This document shows, in pieces, positions 22,801 through 30,683 of a stretch of 64,000 bases of DNA (its first letter is position 1; every line of letters starts with the position of its first letter). The position numbers and the translations under genes were made by a program. The notes below the pieces were generated by a model, which saw only the letters and a list, made by a program, of their open reading frames with translations, had not been told where the DNA came from and did not search any database. This stretch comes from Vibrio chagasii (GTDB taxonomy: Bacteria > Pseudomonadota > Gammaproteobacteria > Enterobacterales > Vibrionaceae), in contig NZ_MSCI01000001.1 in assembly GCF_002954585.1 (NCBI RefSeq), positions 1,674,001 to 1,738,000 of the forward strand. The letters are read 5' to 3'.

Positions 22801-25176
22801 TTGGCAAAATGGTCCGAATCCTCATCGCATTGCATCAATGTTACTTTGTTTGATCGCAAGCCTGTCCATGACAATATTCAGCACATTATGGGGGATTTCA
22901 CCTCACTCTTGTTACTCGAGACAAATCAAATTGCAGGTGAAAGTTGGTTGCAAAGTGCTGAGCGTTTGCAACAGCAGTTATGGCAAGACTTGGAGTACGC
23001 CGATGTTTCTGCTGTTTGGGTGATACGCGAGTTAGCCAAGTTAAAAGAAGTGACTGATTTGAGTATGCCAGTGGTGTTCACTAGTGCACTAGGTGCGGAC
23101 ACTAGCCTTGATGAGTCTTCTGAGTTAGGCATTACCCGATCTGTATGGGGCGTATCTCAAACACCTCAAGTTTGGATTGACCATCAAGTATTTGAGCAAG
23201 ATGGAGAATTACACTTTAACTGGGATGTTGTCGAGGCGTTGTTCCCTGACGGTGTAGTTGATGCAATGTTTAATTCATATTGCCAATTATTGGAGCAACT
23301 TGCTGACTGTGATTGGTCACAGCCATCGCCAATAGCGTTACCTGCATCACAGCGAGAAGTTCGCACTCTTGTTAACAGCACTCAGGACGTGGTGCCTCTG
23401 CGAGCAATGCACATTAGTGTGTATGAAAAAATGCAAGCAACACCTGAGGCGACGGCGATTGTCGCTAATGGTCAGCGCTATAAGTATCGAGATCTGCATA
23501 CAAAAGTGAGTCAGGCAGCGTACCAGTTGCAAAAACATGGAATTGCTAAAGGTGATTGCGTTGGTGTCATGTTGCCGCGCTCTATCGAGCAGATTGCTTC
23601 TGTCCTTGCAATTCAGTGGATTGGAGCGGCTTATGTACCATTAGCAACTGATTGGCCAAAAGCTCGAGTTGAGTCTGTATTGGCGCAAGCATGCATCAAG
23701 TTCGTGATTTGTGACCGCAACGAGTTGTTTGAGAATGGTGGCCAAGGGATCAATGTTGAAAGCTTGCTGGCTTCTGAAGAAGCTTTGGTTGAGCCCCTTC
23801 AGAGCACGCTTGATGAGTTGGCTTATGTGATCTTCACCTCAGGCAGTACAGGAACACCGAAAGGGGTTGCGATCACTCATGGCGCGGCCATGAATACCAT
23901 TGAAGCGATCAATCGCCAGCACAATGTAACTGCAGATGACAGTGTCTTAGCGCTATCAGCCTTGTATTTCGATTTATCGGTATATGACATTTTTGGCTTG
24001 CTGTCTGTTGGCGGGAAATTGGTGCTTATCAACGATGAGCAAACCAGAGACGTTGGCGTTTGGTTAGAGTTGGTTCAGCAGCATCAAATTACCTTGTGGA
24101 ATACCGTACCAGCATTGTTAGAAATGCTTTTGATGGGGAATGAGTCACAGGCTGAATGTCAGCTATTGACCTCATTGCGCTGCGTTATGTTGTCAGGTGA
24201 TTGGATCAATCTGGAATTACCTGAACGCTTACGTCGTAACAGTTGTCTTGCCAAATTTGTGGCGATGGGAGGTGCGACTGAAGCTGCAATTTGGTCGAAC
24301 TATTGTGTTGTTCAGCAAGTTGAAAAGCAATGGCGTTCAATTCCTTATGGTAAGCCTTTACCAAATCAATGTTTTAGAGTTGCAAGTGATATTGGTGATG
24401 ACTGCCCTGATTGGGTTGCCGGTGAACTATGGATTGGGGGAGATGGTGTCGCCCAAGGTTACATTGGTAATAAGGAATTAACTCAGCAGCAGTTCTGTGA
24501 ACATCAATCACAACGTTGGTATCGAACCGGTGATATAGGGCGCTACTGGCCTGATGGAACTATAGAGTTCCTTGGGCGTCGTGACCACCAGGTTAAAGTG
24601 GCAGGGCTGCGTATTGAACTCGGTGAAATAGTGAAAGCACTTAAGTCATGCGCTGGAGTGAAAGATGCGATTGTATTGATTGAGCATCATGATTCTCGTC
24701 CTAAGATTCATGCTTATTTGTTGTCGAATATGGCCGTCGAACTTTCGATTATTCAGCCGCAATTATTAAATTATTTACCAAGTTACTCTATGCCTGATGG
24801 CTACGCCGTACTTCAAGAATGGCCACTCACAGCTAACGGTAAAGTCGATCGAAATGTATTAAAAACCTTGGAACTTTCAATTTCTAATGAGAGTGAGTTT
24901 GTTGCACCAAGTACAGATGAAGAGATTGTTCTGACTCAAGCAATGCAACAAGTTCTTGGTATTAATACGCCAATTAGCGCGAGCGATAACTTCTTTGCCT
25001 TAGGCGGAGATTCATTTGTTGCGATTCAGCTAGCTAGCACACTCCAACAACAGCACGGTATTACTTTGCCACTTCACGCTGTGTTTAATTTACAAACGAT
25101 TTCACGTATTGCACTTGCTCTTGAAACCTCAGAAAAAGAGAGCAACGAGGTTGATTTTGAGGAAGGAACCTTATGA
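13819..25176 (+). CDS. Hybrid PKS-NRPS: FAAL-ACP-KS-ACP-Cy-A-PCP-Cy-A-PCP
   Basis: A 3785-residue assembly-line enzyme. Domains by eye: fatty acyl-AMP ligase 1-560 (YSSGSTGSPK at 165-174, WLPFYHDLGL); ACP with Ser604 (GLTSL); ketosynthase about 661-1064 with Cys820 (DTACSSS), His955 (HGTGT) and His992 (GHLE); a post-AT-type linker (LPLYPFKREKYW at 1191) but no acyltransferase; carrier domain Ser1259; heterocyclisation domain with D1453-x4-D1458; adenylation domain with core at 1922 and cysteine-like code D-L-F-N-L-S-L-I-W, interrupted at about 2230-2600 by a methyltransferase-like insert whose SAM motif is degenerate (VVELNGRTG); PCP Ser2685; second cyclisation domain D2873-x4-D2878; second adenylation domain (core 3339, code D-L-Y-N-L-S-M-I-W, Cys); PCP Ser3732. 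It should load a fatty acid, extend it once and add two cysteines as thiazolines. The next gene starts inside its stop codon (ATGA). Confidence 0.93.
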   Translation: MQEIVAGWVQQRLMHNFENNALEIALNDCTGEEHQSYSYQELFYEVSKVARNIKCFSGERALLLLPGDSSFIFSYLACLMVGVTAVPVNLPGVKRLQRVKSNIEHILDDCEPNLIVALSATKGEIEKFGWDINREVVYLDELFGEKQPLCWNDLCPPTGPVMLQYSSGSTGSPKAVCNYDKNIYHQFDIMLQVEPSLQHIHTANWLPFYHDLGLFYGLMFPLLSGGTCSFIRPSQFSVEPAKWLNMIEQYQATITAAPDFAYQLCVDSISDLQASELDLSSLKVVMNAAEPIRASTIRSFSQKFESSGFQSSRFLPAYGMAEATLIVSHKPANTSAVMKTFDVGCLAEGHAVESMSGRELVSSGSQFNSWQVEIVDPHTGAACELGQVGEVWVRGNSVAKGYWNKASLTQQTFNASINSSCDDGEYLRTGDLAFKWGGELYICGRFKDVIIVSGENHMPNDLESTIESVCGDIEVGGACFVQDIESGEIHGLCEVHRHTEQRQLIKISKTIKSLIAKNHNLSVSQVTLIARGCLQKTSSGKIRRSLMLSELQAQKLKPLYISSLPATPAFITDISEYLRNSLEAIVGIELLGDKQGFTDVGLTSLLATQWCAQISSQLGISISPVQLFAYPNLSAFSQFVQQQHRQQSPKELVEAFSSRSTDIAIIAISSRLPKQQNASWVEYADWLIKGESALASVSDELRTFSLPIGAVDNIDKFDANFFAMSSREACLLDPQQRWLMESSWHLFEQAGWLPSKLKGLPLGIFVGQGSQDYSDLLANQNAPEFLKSYLITGTSRSGSSGRLAKYYGTSGPAITIDTACSSSIVAIDMAVQNIQSKRCESAIAGGVNLLLSSQIESALQKAGMLSPNGRCATFSADADGYARAEGLGLLLLKDYDAAIRDGDPILAVIEATGVAQDGESSSLTAPNPLAQQTLLKEVLARSGRTENDIDAIEMHGTGTPLGDPIELSAIDGVYQSRIQPLHLTAGKAQFGHLESAAGVAGVIRAIAQMRAQTVFPHPTFKSFNPELRPWIERYIFENDVRPIPLRRMGVSSFSFTGTLGHIIIRNHQDVTDKSEYVLPQIGFLPLTASHIDSLSQLAKAWIQTIESHRHNAVELFHAWRDKREHHLPIRRCVPFADIEDLLCKLKQIAVGQSFVPSALPAELEQWCNGADYDWSHFSEKVTYPTEILLALPLYPFKREKYWVEQQNTGSKSNIEEATLPAKSIIDHQAFLTEWLSDVLLIEPGEIGLDADLINLGLDSLQMMDLVDEAKKHNVVFELVRMYEAPTLAAWSALWQSSVSCDQVAEKYLDAKKEQDTETVLTHPFELTSVQQAYWQGRNSTQTLGGVACQVYLELDSEWIDSDKLRLALDRLYARHSMLRMRMNSDGLGYITANAPTQIHEYDWRTLDCELATSKQADLRRNLEAQILDLENESGLAINLSHSPRGSRLHFNIDMVVADALSIQILLDDLAQFYLDDNCEQLAQPTLHFPQYLSAIREQAHVEADRQYWLAQLPSLPSAPQLPLAKRPEEIKQPVFVHREWRLAADKWRALQQACRQHRITPSMMLASCYAETLRGWSDNKDFCLNLTIFNRRHTAMDVSGVVADFTTLMLLACRDGEASNILDNASALNRQFMANLDHSDFDAIRLLRELSKQRGSQVAMPIVFTSNLGNDFLGDSCLGEMNYVISQTPQVWIDCQVMERKGELIISWDTVDDLFPANMVDQMFASMGRLITEIAQRPNMLKQTVPAFLTEEARKDRASRNSSDVISYAPRTLHQRFFELAEAQPDAIAVIENKASMSYRQLSESAGELAYRLKQEGVLSGDRVAILLPKGASQVVAVLAIHLLGASYVPLDIEQPVARLNQIIEQAAIKIVVINQDAVEAITNQEAMAGWSLLDIDERGQEHIIATQIASVSPHDVAYIIYTSGSTGIPKGVITTHQAAANTIDDINQRYQLVSDCRTFALSALNFDLSVFDIFGPLSVGGCVVVPQQSERKEAKAWISLIHEYQITIWNSVPALFEMLLIAAENDTRQLPSSMTNVLLSGDWVGLDLQPRLNALNPSIQLTALGGATEAAIWSNAFDVNYVETDWTSIPYGYSLSNQSYRVMDALGRDCPDWVIGELWIGGQGVAEGYFADPERTAAQFIFHDGQQYYRTGDMGRFWSNGIVEFIGRRDNQVKLNGFRIELGDVEHAAEQFSGVQKAIALLLDKPQKHIQLFVSKQQGEVSALQTEYEADMTLLDTKVSQPTPPKPVDHTAIEQAMATHVMRLVLDKMVIANNVKPGASLTLDDWLCSLHITPRFQAVFESWLHVLVETKQWSAERGYWRQEQDVVSPMVAYQKKVAHMPAHASILSALENKVDWYVDLMQGEVSEITLIDDPVLTPEALALIHPDFSSTEQYIVETIVLLSKQLGRAVNVVELNGRTGHLASHILNQCDASQVSYCVAEQAKSVLDQATFRLVGYGDHAFACALSDVERHQADLVISNNALHRFNDVNEGINLMSSLIAPSGHFVAIETQALSPLALLTVTLMQPEALMRSVDQSPYHDCRRGESSPLLDAQQWQTSLQTSSLSMNVLPAVNKANLLVMTGRQAETLTVSDTSQLADWLALQLPNYMLPQHIVVCSTMPLTNNGKIDRTQLRLSAANIAMASHEDKQDCVTDNEKYVAEVWAQVLGVTPSRTDNFFLLGGDSLHATRITAVLGEVGFNSVKLSDVFSLPVLSDFARHLEFDAGEISSQITLVHNENERYQPFVLTDVQQAYIMGRNEGFVMGGVGTHFYSEFEADGFDVTRLEQALMRLIERHDTLRIVFDDQGQQVCIPSALYCPMEIVSCTEKQWEEVVTHQREVLSHRVLNPQVWPLFHLTLIESECGKKRLCIGLDNVILDGLSMRIFFAELGILYRDLEADLPELGITFRDYQQQVYLQEEHESQTLAKSYWLSRLPSLPEAPRLPLSMEPNQLEKPRFVRRQSCLSKELWSRLTEKARECAITPSCLLLNCYAQVLAKWSESSSHCINVTLFDRKPVHDNIQHIMGDFTSLLLLETNQIAGESWLQSAERLQQQLWQDLEYADVSAVWVIRELAKLKEVTDLSMPVVFTSALGADTSLDESSELGITRSVWGVSQTPQVWIDHQVFEQDGELHFNWDVVEALFPDGVVDAMFNSYCQLLEQLADCDWSQPSPIALPASQREVRTLVNSTQDVVPLRAMHISVYEKMQATPEATAIVANGQRYKYRDLHTKVSQAAYQLQKHGIAKGDCVGVMLPRSIEQIASVLAIQWIGAAYVPLATDWPKARVESVLAQACIKFVICDRNELFENGGQGINVESLLASEEALVEPLQSTLDELAYVIFTSGSTGTPKGVAITHGAAMNTIEAINRQHNVTADDSVLALSALYFDLSVYDIFGLLSVGGKLVLINDEQTRDVGVWLELVQQHQITLWNTVPALLEMLLMGNESQAECQLLTSLRCVMLSGDWINLELPERLRRNSCLAKFVAMGGATEAAIWSNYCVVQQVEKQWRSIPYGKPLPNQCFRVASDIGDDCPDWVAGELWIGGDGVAQGYIGNKELTQQQFCEHQSQRWYRTGDIGRYWPDGTIEFLGRRDHQVKVAGLRIELGEIVKALKSCAGVKDAIVLIEHHDSRPKIHAYLLSNMAVELSIIQPQLLNYLPSYSMPDGYAVLQEWPLTANGKVDRNVLKTLELSISNESEFVAPSTDEEIVLTQAMQQVLGINTPISASDNFFALGGDSFVAIQLASTLQQQHGITLPLHAVFNLQTISRIALALETSEKESNEVDFEEGTL

Positions 25177-28100
25177 AAAAAGGAACAACATTAATGTCAC
25201 CATTAGCGTTACTGCAACAGTTAGAAGCTAAGAAAGCCGAGTTTTGGCTTGAAGCTGACGCCTTGAAGTTCAGAGCTCCTCAAGGCGTAATGACCAAAGA
25301 GGTTGTTGAGCAGCTGAAAGCAGTAAAAAGTGAATTAATAACAATACTAAAAGAGCGTGAATTGGGCGCTGTTCTTTGTCCTAGTACGAAAGATAAATAT
25401 GAGATTTTTCCGGTAAATGATGTACAGGCCGCTTATCTTATTGGACGGCAAAATGTGTTTGAGTTCGGTGGCACAGGCTGCCACGGTTACTTTGAGCTCG
25501 AATTTGCACATCTTGATGTTGAGAAGCTAAACCAAGCTTGGAATAAGCTCATTGAACGCCATGAGATGTTGCGAGCTATAGTCTTTTCTAATGGTACTCA
25601 GCAAATACTATCACAAGTACCTGAGTATAAGATTGAATGTGATTTGCAAACTGATACGAGGTTAACGTATCGGGCAAACATGTCCCATCGCGTTTATGAC
25701 ACTGAAGCATGGCCTCTGTTTGACTTAAAAGTAAGCGAGTCGGAAGGTAAATCATACCTGCATTTTAGTATTGACCTATTGATTGCAGACTTTATGAGTA
25801 TTCAGGTGATTTTGTCTGAGTTGATTCATTTTTATCATGAGTCTGAATTGGTGCTAGCGCCTATTAGCTTATCGTTCAAAGATGTCATGGAGTTTGAAAA
25901 GCGACAGAAGCTGACAGACAAATATGCGCAAGCGAGACAATACTGGCAAGACCGAGTGCCTCATTTGCCAATGGCACCAGAGTTATCACTCCTCGCTGAT
26001 ATTAATGATGGTTTGACGTCGGAAGCTAAGAAAGAAACACCGCATTTCACTCGCCATGAAATGCAATTAGCGCCAGAGCAATGGGCTGAACTCGAAAGTC
26101 AATGTAATCATCAAGGGGTTAGTCCTTCATCGCTATTACTGACGCTCTTTAGTGAAGTGTTAGCTAAGTGGTCTAAATCAAAACATTTTTGCTTGAACAT
26201 GACGGTAATGAATCGTGAACCGATCCATCCAGATTTACTCAACATGGTGGGGGATTTCACGAGTGTCAACTTGCTGGAAGTGAATCTTACGGAGTCACGA
26301 ACCTTGTTAGCACAAGTGAAAGAGCAGCAGAATCAATTGTGGCAAGACTTAGAGTATAAAGCGTTTAGTGGCGTTGAGGTTATGCGTGAAATAGCCCGAC
26401 AACGTGGTGCTGATTATGCTCGCATGCCAATAGTCTTCACGAGTGCATTAGTCGGTAGTAATAGAGAGCAAGTTTCAGAGACCAAATCTCAGTACGAGAT
26501 GGGGATGGAGGTTGCATATGGTATTAGTCAAACGCCTCAAGTTTGGATTGATTGCCAACTTATGAATCGAGACCGCTGTTTGTACATCAATTGGGATGTA
26601 CTTGACGGCATATTCCCTGACTCAATGATCGAGTCAATGTTTACATGTTTTGAAGGTGCGATTGAACAAGTCATTGCTGGTGGACTTCAGCAGTGGGATC
26701 AAGCTACTCGCCTTGCTTTACCGAATAAACAACAACAGGTTCGCGAACAGGTAAATAATACGATTAAACCTGTTGCTGAATCTATGTTGCATCAACTGGT
26801 GTTAGAGCAAGCAGTGTTAACGCCTGATGCGACAGCACTGGTTACGCCCGAACAAACACTGACATACGATGAGCTGATCGTTCGTTCAAAGTCACTGGCG
26901 AGCAAGTTACCAAAGGGAGCTCGTATTGCGATTGCGATTGATAAAAGTGTTGAACAAGTTGTTTCAACATTAGCAACGTTATTAGCTGATGGGGTGTATT
27001 TACCGCTTGACGTTAGTCAGCCGGTTTCTCGTATGAAGCAAATTCTGTTTGATGCCGATGTAGAGTTGGTGTTGACGCGCTCAAATGAACTTGCCCAACA
27101 GCTAGCAGACGATGGGTTTGAGGCCGTCAATATTTGTGATGCGCAAGCGCTACAAGGTGGTGTTCATAACATTGGCAGTACAGAGATAACTCAGTCATCT
27201 GAACGACTGGCTTACATTATTTATACCTCTGGTAGTACAGGAAGCCCCAAAGGTGTCATGGTAAGTCATCAAGCGGCTGTGAATACTGTGGTCGATATCA
27301 ATCGTCGCTTTGACATTACAGAAAACGATGTGGTGTTTGGCTTGGCTAAATTAAGTTTTGATCTCTCTGTTTATGACATCTTTGGTACTTTGGCTTGTGG
27401 TGCTACATTGGTGTTACCTTGCGAGAAAGATATTCAAAATCCAGCAGAATGGACTCGTCAAATTCGAGAACATAACGTCAGTGTTTGGAACTCTGTACCT
27501 GCGCAGATAACAATGTTAACGCGATATTTAGCCGACGAATCACTACCTACGCTGGATAGTATTAAATGCGTAATGCTGTCTGGTGATTGGATTCCGGTCG
27601 CATTACCCAAAGCGATTGCTACCTTGATACCTGCCGCCCAACTATACAGCTTAGGTGGCGCGACAGAGGCCGCTATTTGGTCTATATATTTCCCAATTGA
27701 TCCTACCTTTGATTATTACACTTCTATTCCTTACGGTACTCCGTTATCAAATCAGATGTTTGCTGTACTGGATGACAAAGGTATGGCCTGCCCTGACTGG
27801 GTTGCTGGTGAACTGTGTATTGGCGGTAGCGGGGTAGCGCTCGGGTACTGGCAAGATGAAGAGAAAACGGCTGCCCATTTCTTCCAAGATGCAAATACTG
27901 GAACATCTTGGTATCGAACGGGTGACCGAGGTTATTACCGAGATGATGGTGTGATCGTGTTTGTTGGTCGTGATGACAACCAAGTAAAAGTACGAGGATA
28001 TCGAGTTGAGCTTGGTGAAATAGAATCAGCGCTTGAGCGTCAATCATCAGTATCTCAAGCTGTCGTCTTAGCGCGAGGAGATAAGCATAATTATCACCTT

Positions 28101-30683
28101 CAAGCTTACATTGAGCCGGCTATTTACCAAAATGATGCAAAAAGTACTTTGTTCTCGCATCAATTTGCAGAGACGGAAACCGAGTTAACTTTGACGGCAG
28201 AAGCTATTAGGCAAACAGTGCCAGAGAAGTCGGTAACAGACTTTGTTTATTATTTAGATAGAGTCGCTTTGCTCCATATGGTTCAAGCATTGCAATCAAG
28301 TGGAGGACTAGGTGAAGGTCAACAGAAAAACATCGATGACATGATTGCTGATGGTAATTATGCGCCTCGTCATAAACAATTATTAAGTCGATGGCTAAAA
28401 GCGCTTATTGAAAATCAACTAGCACGACATGATGGAGAAACATACGCTTTACTACAGCAAGTGAGCGAAGATGATATCTCGTTATGTTGGAAAGGATGTT
28501 ACGAAGCACTGGAGTGTTTGGATGGTGATAAAGGCTTAGTTAACTACCTTGAGCGAAGTAGTCAATGTTTGCCTGAGTTACTGCGAGATAAGGCCGATCC
28601 TCTCGATTTGTTGTTTCCTGATGGCAAGTTAGATGTCGCGACATCAACTTACCAAAATAACTTGATCAGCAAAATGATGAATAAAATGTTGATCACAGCG
28701 GCGTTAAGTAAAGTAAAGCATTTAGCTGAACGTGCTCAGCCAATTCGTATCCTAGAGATTGGTGCAGGTGTTGGTGGTACAAGTAACGAGCTTATTCCGG
28801 CTCTAGCAGCACATAATGTCGAGTATACCTTTACTGATGTTTCATCATTTTTCCTCAATGAAGCTAAGCTTCGTTACCAAGGTTATGATTTTGTTGATTA
28901 TCGCTTATACGATTTCAATCAACCTGCGTTAGAGCAAGGTTTTGATTGCGGTCAGTATGATCTGGTTGTTTCTTCTAATGTGTTACATAACGCAGTTGTT
29001 GCGCGTGAAGGGTTAAATCACTTACGTGAGTTAATGAAGCCAGGGGCTTGGTTACTTGTAATTGAGGCGACAAGAGATAATTACCAACTTATGACTTCAA
29101 TGGAGTTCAAACATGGCTTGACCGCTCATAATGATGAGCGTTTAGCATTAAATTCTCCATTTATGCCTCAGGAACGTTGGTTAAACGCAATGTCGGATGT
29201 AGGGGCTGAGCAGTTATTTGCGTTCCCTAATAATCAAGAAGCCTTATATCAATTAGGTCAAAGTTTTATGCTGGCTCAATTCAATGGTCAGAAGCATGAA
29301 TGTGATAAGACTGAAATCTTAGAACAGCTTAGTAAAGAGTTACCTAGTTATATGGTACCTGCACAATTGGCTGTCTTAGACCGTTTTCCGCTTACAAATA
29401 ACGGTAAAATAGATAGAAAGGCGTTACCTGAAATTATAGGCCATCAAGAGACTCTACAAAACGAGGTATCAGAAGACCTTGATCAACTTGAGACGTTATT
29501 ACTATCGTCATGTCGGGATGTGATTGGTAACCCTAATATGGGGCCAAATGATGATTTCTTTGGTGCGGGTGGTGACTCATTATTGATAACGCAGTGGGTG
29601 AGTAGGATTCGCCAAGAATTAGGTGAAGAATTTGTTCCCTGGGAAGGGACACTTCGCCAGGTATTGCAAACCCCCACTATTAAAGAGCTTGCGATCTTCT
29701 TACGAAAACAAACGCCAATTCAGCAGCACTGCAGTGCGATTGAAGATAGTTCAACGGCTTTGCAACGTATTAAAGAAGGTGACGGCGCACCTATCATTAT
29801 TCTTCATGATGGTAGCGGCACTGTAATGCCTTGCTTAGCACTCGTAGAGCACCTTACAGCGCCAGTTTATGGCATTAGTGTTCAAGATAGACAGCAATAT
29901 TTAACCATTCCAAGTGAACATTTGATCGTTGAATTAGCTGATCAATACAAAGCCTTGTTGGAAGATAATTTTGACTTGTCTAAATGCCATCTTTTTGGTT
30001 TTTGTATGGGGGGGTTAATTGCTTTTGAGCTGGCAAGACAAGCGATGGAATGTGGCTCTCCGTTCGCATCATTGACGATCGCAAGTAGTTATCAAATTCC
30101 GTACAAAGTAAATGACCCTATGATGACGGATGTCGCTCTTGCTAAAGAACTGAATGTACCAAACCCTTGGAGCGGTATTGATTTACTTCAGCTTGAGCAA
30201 ACTTATTTGGCTTTATTAGCCACTAAGCCTAATCAAATTAATATTGAAGATGTAGTGGCTAAAGCTAAACAGCTCGGCTTTGATAAACTCTCACTAAATT
30301 ATGCGAGTTACGCAAAAGCAAATGAAGCACAGCGTATCGCTTATTTCCAAACAGTACTTGATATCCAATCAAATCAACAAACGGCAAAAGTAGGAGATAT
30401 TTCTCAGCTCTATCCAGTGTTCCATCACAGTTTGCAGGCTGTGACTCATTATGAACCATCTTTTTATAGTGGTGATTTCACTTTCGCTTGTCAGCAAGAT
30501 GAAACTTATTTACTGCCCACGCTTAAAGCCGATATGCATGACTTTTGGCAGCAATATAGTGTTGGTGACATTGATGTTATTTCACTTGAAGGTGATCACT
30601 TCACCTGTATGCAATCATCTCAAGTTTTACCTCTAGCTAAGCACTTAAACACAGTTGCTACGCAAGGAGGAAAGCATGAATAG
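25173..30683 (+). CDS. NRPS: docking-Cy-A(MT)-PCP-TE, cysteine module
   Basis: An 1836-residue terminal module. Residues 8-60 look like a TubC-type N-terminal docking domain (LLQQLEAKKAEFWLEADALK). Then come a cyclisation domain with D201-x4-D206, an adenylation domain (core at 684-694, code D-L-Y-N-L-S-L-I-W, matching cysteine), an embedded methyltransferase with intact SAM motif LEIGAGVGG at 1194-1202, the rest of the adenylation domain (catalytic Lys1412), a PCP with Ser1469 (GAGGDSL) and a C-terminal thioesterase. The thioesterase nucleophile elbow reads GFCMGG, so Cys1611 replaces Ser; His1809 is the likely catalytic His. It should add, cyclise and methylate a third cysteine, then release the chain. 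It overlaps the upstream gene by 4 bp (ATGA), which implies translational coupling. Confidence 0.93.
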   Translation: MKKGTTLMSPLALLQQLEAKKAEFWLEADALKFRAPQGVMTKEVVEQLKAVKSELITILKERELGAVLCPSTKDKYEIFPVNDVQAAYLIGRQNVFEFGGTGCHGYFELEFAHLDVEKLNQAWNKLIERHEMLRAIVFSNGTQQILSQVPEYKIECDLQTDTRLTYRANMSHRVYDTEAWPLFDLKVSESEGKSYLHFSIDLLIADFMSIQVILSELIHFYHESELVLAPISLSFKDVMEFEKRQKLTDKYAQARQYWQDRVPHLPMAPELSLLADINDGLTSEAKKETPHFTRHEMQLAPEQWAELESQCNHQGVSPSSLLLTLFSEVLAKWSKSKHFCLNMTVMNREPIHPDLLNMVGDFTSVNLLEVNLTESRTLLAQVKEQQNQLWQDLEYKAFSGVEVMREIARQRGADYARMPIVFTSALVGSNREQVSETKSQYEMGMEVAYGISQTPQVWIDCQLMNRDRCLYINWDVLDGIFPDSMIESMFTCFEGAIEQVIAGGLQQWDQATRLALPNKQQQVREQVNNTIKPVAESMLHQLVLEQAVLTPDATALVTPEQTLTYDELIVRSKSLASKLPKGARIAIAIDKSVEQVVSTLATLLADGVYLPLDVSQPVSRMKQILFDADVELVLTRSNELAQQLADDGFEAVNICDAQALQGGVHNIGSTEITQSSERLAYIIYTSGSTGSPKGVMVSHQAAVNTVVDINRRFDITENDVVFGLAKLSFDLSVYDIFGTLACGATLVLPCEKDIQNPAEWTRQIREHNVSVWNSVPAQITMLTRYLADESLPTLDSIKCVMLSGDWIPVALPKAIATLIPAAQLYSLGGATEAAIWSIYFPIDPTFDYYTSIPYGTPLSNQMFAVLDDKGMACPDWVAGELCIGGSGVALGYWQDEEKTAAHFFQDANTGTSWYRTGDRGYYRDDGVIVFVGRDDNQVKVRGYRVELGEIESALERQSSVSQAVVLARGDKHNYHLQAYIEPAIYQNDAKSTLFSHQFAETETELTLTAEAIRQTVPEKSVTDFVYYLDRVALLHMVQALQSSGGLGEGQQKNIDDMIADGNYAPRHKQLLSRWLKALIENQLARHDGETYALLQQVSEDDISLCWKGCYEALECLDGDKGLVNYLERSSQCLPELLRDKADPLDLLFPDGKLDVATSTYQNNLISKMMNKMLITAALSKVKHLAERAQPIRILEIGAGVGGTSNELIPALAAHNVEYTFTDVSSFFLNEAKLRYQGYDFVDYRLYDFNQPALEQGFDCGQYDLVVSSNVLHNAVVAREGLNHLRELMKPGAWLLVIEATRDNYQLMTSMEFKHGLTAHNDERLALNSPFMPQERWLNAMSDVGAEQLFAFPNNQEALYQLGQSFMLAQFNGQKHECDKTEILEQLSKELPSYMVPAQLAVLDRFPLTNNGKIDRKALPEIIGHQETLQNEVSEDLDQLETLLLSSCRDVIGNPNMGPNDDFFGAGGDSLLITQWVSRIRQELGEEFVPWEGTLRQVLQTPTIKELAIFLRKQTPIQQHCSAIEDSSTALQRIKEGDGAPIIILHDGSGTVMPCLALVEHLTAPVYGISVQDRQQYLTIPSEHLIVELADQYKALLEDNFDLSKCHLFGFCMGGLIAFELARQAMECGSPFASLTIASSYQIPYKVNDPMMTDVALAKELNVPNPWSGIDLLQLEQTYLALLATKPNQINIEDVVAKAKQLGFDKLSLNYASYAKANEAQRIAYFQTVLDIQSNQQTAKVGDISQLYPVFHHSLQAVTHYEPSFYSGDFTFACQQDETYLLPTLKADMHDFWQQYSVGDIDVISLEGDHFTCMQSSQVLPLAKHLNTVATQGGKHE

